Below, piece by piece: positions 58,415-64,000 of a stretch of 64,000 nt of DNA; the stretch's first letter is position 1; each line of letters starts with the position of its first letter. A program made the translations under genes and the position numbers. The notes beneath the pieces are model-generated. The model was not told the DNA's origin, ran no database searches, and worked only from the letters and a program-made list of their open reading frames with translations. The stretch comes from Aestuariivita boseongensis (GTDB taxonomy: Bacteria > Pseudomonadota > Alphaproteobacteria > Rhodobacterales > Rhodobacteraceae): NCBI RefSeq assembly GCF_001262635.1, contig NZ_JXYH01000002.1:62001-126000 (forward strand), read 5' to 3'.

Positions 58415-59281
58415 ATGACCCTGCCCCCCATCCCTGATGATCTGCCGGTTCTGATCGCCGGGCCCACCGCATCGGGCAAATCGGCCCTGGCGATGGAGAT
58501 TGCAGCAACCCATGGCGGGGTGATCGTGAATGCCGATGCCAGCCAGGTCTATGACTGCTGGCGCGTGGTCACCGCCCGCCCGTCGCCCGAGGACGAGGCC
58601 GCCCTGCCCCATGCGCTTTATGGCCATATCGCCTGGGACGCGCCCTATTCCGCCGGGCACTGGCTGCGCGAGGTGGGCGCGATTCTGAAAGCGTCACAGC
58701 GGCCTATCATCGTGGGGGGCACGGGGCTTTATTTCATGGCGCTGACCGAAGGGATGGCCGATATCCCCGAAACCCCGCCCGACATCCGGGCCAAGGGCGA
58801 TGCCCTGGATCTGCCCACGCTGCTGGCCGCGCTTGACGCTGAGACCGCCGCGCGCATCGACACCGCCAACCGCGCCCGCGTGCAGCGCGCCTGGGAGGTG
58901 CTCAGCGCCACGGGCCGGGGACTGGCTGCCTGGCAGGACGACACGCCGCCGCCCCTGTTGCCACCAGAGGCCTGCACGCGGATCGTGCTGGACGCGCCCA
59001 AGGCCTGGCTGGAGGCGCGCATTTTCCGGCGCTTCGACGCCATGGTGGCCCAAGGCGCGCTGGACGAGGTGCGTGCCATGGCGCCGCATTACGACCCTGC
59101 AAAACCGGCCTTCCGCGCCATCGGCGTGCCCGAGCTGATGGGCCATGTCACAGGCGCGCTGTCGCTGGATGAGGCGCGCGAGGCCGCGTCGATCTCGACC
59201 CGGCAATTTGCCAAGCGCCAGCGCACCTGGTTTCGCAAACGGATGCGAGACTGGCACGCGATCAACCCTGCAAGCGCCTAG
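58415..59281 (+). CDS. miaA: tRNA dimethylallyltransferase
   Basis: 288-residue enzyme adding a dimethylallyl group to A37 of tRNAs. P-loop GPTASGKS (16-23), [11 protein letters not shown] in the substrate site, [13 protein letters not shown], and [15 protein letters not shown] near the C-terminus. Divergent from pyrH. A 281-bp gap follows, with a direct repeat of ATGTCGCTTT but no gene. Confidence 0.95.
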   Translation: MTLPPIPDDLPVLIAGPTASGKSALAMEIAATHGGVIVNADASQVYDCWRVVTARPSPEDEAALPHALYGHIAWDAPYSAGHWLREVGAILKASQRPIIVGGTGLYFMALTEGMADIPETPPDIRAKGDALDLPTLLAALDAETAARIDTANRARVQRAWEVLSATGRGLAAWQDDTPPPLLPPEACTRIVLDAPKAWLEARIFRRFDAMVAQGALDEVRAMAPHYDPAKPAFRAIGVPELMGHVTGALSLDEAREAASISTRQFAKRQRTWFRKRMRDWHAINPASA

Positions 59282-59562
59282 TACCCCGCCGAAATGTCGC
59301 TTTCGGAAAAGGTAGATGTCGCTTTTTTTACATGAAATGGCGAAAGCAGCCGTTGACGTGATTTGAGAATCCGTGCCGAATGCAGGCAAGGGGAACCAGA
59401 AAAGCCAAAACCCCATGCAAGCAACAGGGTGCGTCCTGCCAATTGGCGGGGCATGATGTCTTCGGATCTTCAGCACCATTTTCGCTTCGGTCACCGCCGG
59501 GGCGCCTAACAGATAAGCGCCAGAGCTATGGTGCAACACAAACCTGACCAACAGGGGATCCA

Positions 59563-60615
59563 ATGGGACTGTTTATCTTACGAAGGACAGGCGTGATGAT
59601 CCTGACGGCCTTGTGCCTGACCTTCATCGTGTTCTTCATGACCAACCTTTATCCGAACCTGGAGAAGCTGGCCAAAACCCAAGGCAACTTCCGCATGTCG
59701 GACGAGGCCGTGGAAAGCTATCTGGAGAACAATGGCTATCTGCAGCCGGTCTATCTGAAATACGCGCAATGGCTGGGCGTCGCGCCCGGCTGGGAGCGCG
59801 AGGTGGAAAACGGCTGGCGCGGGCGCTGCGCGCGCGGCACCGTCACCCGCGAGGAACTGGACGCCGCCCCCACCTTCTGCGGCATCCTGCAGGGCGACTG
59901 GGGTTATTCCACGGTGTTCAAGGATGAGGTGGGCACGCTTGTGGCGACCCGGCTGGGGCTGACCGGCAAGCTGATGTTCTTCGTGCTTCTTCTGATGGTG
60001 CCCATGGCGCTGATCGTGGGCGTTCTGGCGGGGATGAAGGAGGGGTCAAAGACGGACAGGACGCTGTCGACCTTCTCGATCGCGACGACGGCCACGCCGG
60101 AATATGTTTCGGGCGTGATTTTCATCGCGGTCTTTGCCTCGTCTGCCGTGGGGCTGAAATGGTTCAAGGGCACGGCCACCGCGGCCATGGAAGACGCCAA
60201 TTTCGAGAACTTCTTCCTGCCGGTGCTGACCATCGCGCTTTACGGGATGGGTTATATCGCGCGGATGACGCGCGCCTCGATGACCGAGGTGATGACGGCG
60301 CAATATATCCGCACCGCCCGTCTGAAGGGGGTGAGCTTCCCCAATATCGTATTGAAACATGCATTGCGGAACGCGCTGATCGCGCCGTTCACGGTAATCA
60401 TGCTTCAGTTCCCCTGGCTGCTGAACGGTGTGGTCATCGTGGAGACCTTGTTCAACTACAAGGGCTTTGGATGGCTGCTGGTTCAGGCGGCTGGCAACAA
60501 TGACATCGAGCTGCTTCTGGCGGTTTCGGTCGTCTCGGTCATCGTGGTGCTGGTGACGCAGCTGATATCGGATATCGGCTATGTCTTCCTGAACCCACGT
60601 ATCCGCATTTCTTAA
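59563..60615 (+). CDS. Oligopeptide/nickel-type ABC transporter permease (OppB/DppB-like)
   Basis: 350-residue permease, six predicted helices. N-terminal RTGVMILTALCLTFIVFFMT and the EAA loop in YIRTARLKGVSFPNIVLKHA mark the BPD_transp_1 family. A large periplasmic part (residues ~35-120) is normal for OppB. AGGGG stands 4 nt before the ATG. No substrate-binding protein gene precedes it. Confidence 0.9.
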   Translation: MGLFILRRTGVMILTALCLTFIVFFMTNLYPNLEKLAKTQGNFRMSDEAVESYLENNGYLQPVYLKYAQWLGVAPGWEREVENGWRGRCARGTVTREELDAAPTFCGILQGDWGYSTVFKDEVGTLVATRLGLTGKLMFFVLLLMVPMALIVGVLAGMKEGSKTDRTLSTFSIATTATPEYVSGVIFIAVFASSAVGLKWFKGTATAAMEDANFENFFLPVLTIALYGMGYIARMTRASMTEVMTAQYIRTARLKGVSFPNIVLKHALRNALIAPFTVIMLQFPWLLNGVVIVETLFNYKGFGWLLVQAAGNNDIELLLAVSVVSVIVVLVTQLISDIGYVFLNPRIRIS

Positions 60616-60628
60616 GGGGGGCCGAGCC

Positions 60629-61822
60629 ATGGAACCATTAACCTGGGCCGAAATTCTGGGCCGTATGTTCTGGCAATTCATGCCCGTATGGATTGCGCTG
60701 ATCGTTCTTTTCGCGGTCTCGGCCGCGTTCAAACGCAAACTGGGCCTTTACGGCAAGCTTTATGACAGCCCGATCGGGCTGATCGGCTTCGGCCTTGTGA
60801 TGTTCTGGGTCTTTACCGGCATCTTCGGTGCGATGGACCTGATTATCACCCATGACCCGCTGGCGCAGGTCTCGGGGATGAAGAACAAGGTGCCCGGCAC
60901 GCCGATGCGCGGGGCCGAGGACGGCGAATACATGTACTACCTTCTGGGTGGCGACAACCTGGCGCGGGACGTGTTCTCGCGCATGGTGGATGGCGCCTGG
61001 GTGGTGGTGCAGATCGCGCCTTTGGCCACTTTGTTCGCCTTCATGGTGGGCATCACGCTGGGTCTGCCGGCGGGATATTACGGCGGCAAGCTGGATACGC
61101 TTCTGTCCTTCCTTGCAAACCTGATCCTGGCCTTCCCGGTGATCCTCTTGTTCTACCTGCTGGTGACGCCCGAGATCGTGGCGACCGGGGTGCCCAATTA
61201 CATGGCCACTGTCCTGTTCGTCTTCCCGATCATCTTTGTCGGCGTGTTGCTGAATTCGCGCTATTACACGCAGCCGAAATTCCGCACGCCGCTTCTGATC
61301 GGGGTGCTGGGCGTGATGATCTGGGTCTATCTGTCGCTGATTTCCGAGGTGGGATCGAAGGTGCATGTGCTGCCTGGCATTCTGGATCTGTTCGACATTC
61401 CGGGCGGCATTCTGGTGGTCTTCGTGTCGGTGGTCTTTGTGAACTCCCCCACGGTGTTCCGGATCGTTCGTGGCCTCGCCATGGACATCAAGACACGCGA
61501 CTATGTGGCCGCCGCACAGACCCGTGGCGAAGGCCCGTGGTACATCATGCTGTGGGAGATCCTGCCCAATGCACGCGGGCCGCTGATCGTCGATTTCTGC
61601 CTGCGGATTGGGTACACCACCATACTTCTGGGCACCCTGGGCTTCTTTGGCCTGGGCCTGCCCCCGGAAAGCCCGGATTGGGGATCGACCATCAACGAAG
61701 GTCGGAAACTTCTGTCGATCTATCTGCATCCCGCGCTTCCGCCCGCGCTTGCGCTTCTGTCGCTGGTCTTGGGGCTGAACCTGTTGGCAGACGGGCTGCG
61801 TGAAGAAAGCCTGAAGGACTGA
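60629..61822 (+). CDS. ABC transporter permease (OppC/DppC-like), with an expanded middle
   Basis: 397 residues, about 100 longer than usual OppC. The N-terminal helix (FGLVMFWVFTGIFG) and the periplasmic GGDNLARDVFSRMVDGA motif are typical. An extra hydrophobic block between the first helices and the EAA loop (VLFVFPIIFVGVLLNS to ISEVGSKVHVLPG) is unusual. The EAA loop reads YVAAAQTRGEGPWYIMLWEI. Follows the first permease by 13 nt. Confidence 0.88.
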   Translation: MEPLTWAEILGRMFWQFMPVWIALIVLFAVSAAFKRKLGLYGKLYDSPIGLIGFGLVMFWVFTGIFGAMDLIITHDPLAQVSGMKNKVPGTPMRGAEDGEYMYYLLGGDNLARDVFSRMVDGAWVVVQIAPLATLFAFMVGITLGLPAGYYGGKLDTLLSFLANLILAFPVILLFYLLVTPEIVATGVPNYMATVLFVFPIIFVGVLLNSRYYTQPKFRTPLLIGVLGVMIWVYLSLISEVGSKVHVLPGILDLFDIPGGILVVFVSVVFVNSPTVFRIVRGLAMDIKTRDYVAAAQTRGEGPWYIMLWEILPNARGPLIVDFCLRIGYTTILLGTLGFFGLGLPPESPDWGSTINEGRKLLSIYLHPALPPALALLSLVLGLNLLADGLREESLKD

Positions 61823-61845
61823 CGTCGCCCTTTGGGGCGGCGGCA

Positions 61846-61903
61846 CCCCGGACCTGATCCGGGGTCTCGCTGAAACACCGAGGTCCCGGGTCAAGCCCGG
61901 GAC
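61846..61903. repeat. Two short palindromes after the permease gene
   Basis: CCCCGGA-CCTGA-TCCGGGG (61846-61864) and GTCCCGGG-TCAAG-CCCGGGAC (61883-61903). The second has the same TCAAG loop as the copy at 22344-22362. They sit between the permease and ATPase genes. Confidence 0.6.
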
Positions 61904-61927
61904 GGCGACGGAACAAAGGACTAAACG

Positions 61928-64000
61928 ATGAGCAAACTGGCAGAATATGACGGCGCGATCCTGGAGATCGACAAGCTGTCGATTTCCTTTTTCACTCGGC
62001 TGAGGGAAATCCCCGCCGTGATGGATTTCTCGGTCGCGGTGCAACCCGGCGAGGCCGTGGGCCTTGTGGGCGAATCCGGCTGCGGGAAATCCACCGTGGC
62101 GCTGGGCGTGATGCAGGATCTGGGCAAGAACGGCCGGATCGTGGGCGGCACGATCAAATTCAAGGGCCGTGATCTGAGCGAAATGAGCGCCGAGGAATTG
62201 CGCGACATTCGCGGCAATGAAATCGCGATGATCTATCAGGAGCCGATGGCCTCTCTGAACCCGGCCATGCGGATCGGCAAGCAGCTGATGGAAGTGCCGA
62301 TGATCCATGAGGGCGTCAGCGAAAGCGAAGCCTATCAGCGCGCTTTGGAGGTGGTCACGGATGTGAAACTGCCCGACCCCGAACGCATGTTGCGCAGCTT
62401 CCCGCATCAGCTGTCGGGCGGCCAGCAGCAGCGGATCGTCATTGCCATGGCGCTGATGTCAAAACCGTCGCTTCTGATCCTGGATGAACCCACCACCGCG
62501 CTGGACGTGACGGTGGAGGCCGCTGTGGTCGAACTGGTCAAGGATCTGGGCAAGAAATACGGCACCTCGATGCTGTTTATCTCGCACAATCTGGGTCTGG
62601 TGCTTGAGACCTGCGACCGGCTTTGCGTGATGTATTCCGGGGAAGCTGTCGAACGCGGGTCCATCGAGGACGTCTTCGACGAGATGCAGCACCCCTATAC
62701 GCAGGCGCTGTTCCGGTCGATCCCGCTGCCGGGCGCGGACAAGAATTCGCGTCCGCTTGTGGCGATCCCCGGCAACTTCCCCCTGCCCCATGAGCGCCCC
62801 AATGGCTGCAACTTCGGCCCGCGTTGCGATTATTTCGAGGCCGGGCGTTGCGATGCCAAGGACATTCCGATGTTCGACGTGCCGGGCAATGACCGTCACG
62901 CCACGCGTTGCCTGAAGTTCCAGGAGATCGACTGGAACGCGCCGCTTGAGTTGGCCGATCAGAAGGAAAAGGGTGAGATCGGCGATGTCGTCCTGAAGAT
63001 GGACAACCTCAAGAAATATTACGAGGTGGCGGCCAATGCCTTGTTCGGCGGGGGCGATAAGAAGGTCGTGAAGGCCAATGAAACGCTGTCGTTTGAGGCC
63101 CGCGAAAGCGAAACGCTGGCCATTGTGGGCGAATCTGGCTGCGGCAAATCCACCTTCGCCAAGGTGTTGATGGGGCTTGAGACCGCCACCGAAGGGCAGA
63201 TCCTGCTGGACAACCGCAATATCGAAAGCATCCCCATTGAAGAACGCGACGCCAAGACCGTGGGCGAGGTGCAGATGGTCTTCCAGAACCCGTTCGACAC
63301 GCTGAATCCGTCGATGACGGTGGGCCGGCAGATCATGCGCGCGCTGGAGATTTTCGGCGTGGGCAACAACGACCGCGAGCGCAAGCAGCGCATGCTGGAG
63401 CTTCTGGATCTGGTGAAACTGCCGCGCGCCTTTGCCGACCGGATGCCACGGCAACTGTCGGGTGGGCAGAAACAGCGTGTGGGTATCGCGCGGGCCTTTG
63501 CGGGCGATGCGCGGATCGTGGTGGCGGATGAGCCTGTCTCGGCGCTGGATGTGTCGGTGCAGGCGGCTGTGACCGATCTGCTTATGGAGATCCAGCGGGA
63601 GCATAAGACAACGCTTCTCTTTATCAGCCACGACCTCTCGATCGTCCGTTATCTGAGCGACCGCGTGATGGTGATGTATCTGGGCCATGTGGTCGAGCTG
63701 GGCACGACCGAACAGGTCTTCTCCCCGCCCTATCACCCCTATACGGAGGCGCTTTTGTCGGCTGTGCCCATCGCCGATACCTCGGTCGAGAAGAAGCATA
63801 TCGTGCTGGAAGGCGATATCCCCTCGGCGATGAACCCGCCGCCGGGCTGTCCGTTCCAGACGCGCTGCCGGTGGAAATCCGAAGTGCCGGGCGGGCTGTG
63901 CGAGAAAGAGGTGCCGCCGGTGCAGATGCTGGAGGGTGGCCATCAGATCAAATGCCATCTGAGCGATGCGATCCTCAACCAGATGGAGCCGGTGATCAAG
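61928..64000 (+). CDS. Fused double-ATPase subunit of the oligopeptide ABC transporter (cut at right edge)
   Basis: 691 codons visible, still open at the window end. Two complete ABC cassettes: first Walker A GESGCGKS with signature LSGGQQQR and ILDEPTT; second GESGCGKS, LSGGQKQR and VADEPVSALD. Each is followed by an oppD-like C-terminal Cys-rich stretch (GCNFGPRCDYFEAGRC; GCPFQTRCRWKS). This is the DppD-DppF type fused in one chain. AAAGGA is upstream of ATG 61928. Energises the permease pair; the substrate is unknown (peptide, glutathione or nickel are options). Confidence 0.92.
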   Translation, partial: MSKLAEYDGAILEIDKLSISFFTRLREIPAVMDFSVAVQPGEAVGLVGESGCGKSTVALGVMQDLGKNGRIVGGTIKFKGRDLSEMSAEELRDIRGNEIAMIYQEPMASLNPAMRIGKQLMEVPMIHEGVSESEAYQRALEVVTDVKLPDPERMLRSFPHQLSGGQQQRIVIAMALMSKPSLLILDEPTTALDVTVEAAVVELVKDLGKKYGTSMLFISHNLGLVLETCDRLCVMYSGEAVERGSIEDVFDEMQHPYTQALFRSIPLPGADKNSRPLVAIPGNFPLPHERPNGCNFGPRCDYFEAGRCDAKDIPMFDVPGNDRHATRCLKFQEIDWNAPLELADQKEKGEIGDVVLKMDNLKKYYEVAANALFGGGDKKVVKANETLSFEARESETLAIVGESGCGKSTFAKVLMGLETATEGQILLDNRNIESIPIEERDAKTVGEVQMVFQNPFDTLNPSMTVGRQIMRALEIFGVGNNDRERKQRMLELLDLVKLPRAFADRMPRQLSGGQKQRVGIARAFAGDARIVVADEPVSALDVSVQAAVTDLLMEIQREHKTTLLFISHDLSIVRYLSDRVMVMYLGHVVELGTTEQVFSPPYHPYTEALLSAVPIADTSVEKKHIVLEGDIPSAMNPPPGCPFQTRCRWKSEVPGGLCEKEVPPVQMLEGGHQIKCHLSDAILNQMEPVIK

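Noticed and set aside
60638-62407. 589-codon minus-strand frame opposite the permease and ATPase genes
   Set aside because: His/Gln/Arg-rich shadow of real transporter genes.
62459-63958. 499-codon minus-strand frame opposite the double ATPase
   Set aside because: The plus strand has two complete ABC cassettes; the antisense frame is low complexity.

Overview
The window reads as the chromosome of a marine alphaproteobacterium of the family Rhodobacteraceae (Roseobacter group). The signs are: DMSP demethylase DmdA next to acrylyl-CoA reductase AcuI; a circularly permuted tmRNA with the tag ANDNRAPVAVAA; CtrA next to its inhibitor SciP; a DUF1476 ATPase inhibitor (zeta); LpxI in place of LpxH; an RNase E with an acidic insertion in its S1 domain; and high GC with dense coding. 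I saw no insertion sequence, prophage, CRISPR array or tRNA gene. It looks like core chromosome.

Layout. 1-1.9 kb: truncated cyclopropane-fatty-acyl synthase and photolyase. 2-10.6 kb: a DMSP/osmolyte block with a class V aminotransferase, a BCCT transporter, a universal stress protein, acuI, dmdA, and three overlapping uncharacterised genes (DinB, DUF1326, DUF2182) that face a GntR regulator across a double operator. 10.6-15.2 kb: M23 lipoprotein, permuted ssrA, secreted alpha/beta-hydrolase with LysM repeats, sspB. 15.3-22.3 kb: fumC and three small genes, class I aldolase, P450 plus membrane hydrolase, ccdA, tusA. 22.4-30.5 kb: rne, a DctB/DctD-like pair, purQ-purS-purC. 30.6-39 kb: ATPase zeta, rpsI-rplM, a zinc-ribbon membrane pair, thioesterase, enoyl-CoA hydratase, trmFO, a methyltransferase, gluQ, hisI, a NifU-like scaffold. 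39-45 kb: an SOS-type small membrane gene not caught by long-ORF calling, recG-ligA, ctrA-sciP. 45-59 kb: mnmA, then the leftward envelope/lipid cluster pyrH-frr-uppS-cdsA-dxr-rseP-(51-aa membrane gene)-bamA-skp-fabZ-lpxA-lpxI-lpxB, with miaA divergent. 59.5-64 kb: an oligopeptide-type ABC transporter running off the right edge.

How the genes work together. BCCT (likely importer), DmdA (demethylation) and AcuI (detoxification of acrylyl-CoA from the cleavage route) make a compact DMSP module. The GntR protein probably regulates the five-gene operon through two direct repeats that abut its own start codon. ssrA and sspB, 2.1 kb apart, encode the tag and the ClpXP adaptor for trans-translation. 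ctrA and sciP pair a cell-cycle master regulator with its inhibitor, with a near-consensus CtrA box between them.

The most notable unexplained features are: (1) a 40-codon single-TM gene at 39223-39345 behind a cluster of GTTC/GAAC boxes including a perfect GTTC-N7-GTTC LexA site; (2) DinB-DUF1326-DUF2182 fused by overlaps to dmdA-acuI; (3) a 97-bp stretch made almost wholly of four hairpins with different stems but near-identical TGACGCA loops; (4) pairs of TTTTCGAAAA-centred palindromes at two other gene ends; (5) a GTATTTTTGGCAAGAAGAA-like motif 25-35 nt after three stop codons; (6) a DctD-like regulator without the GAFTGA loop.
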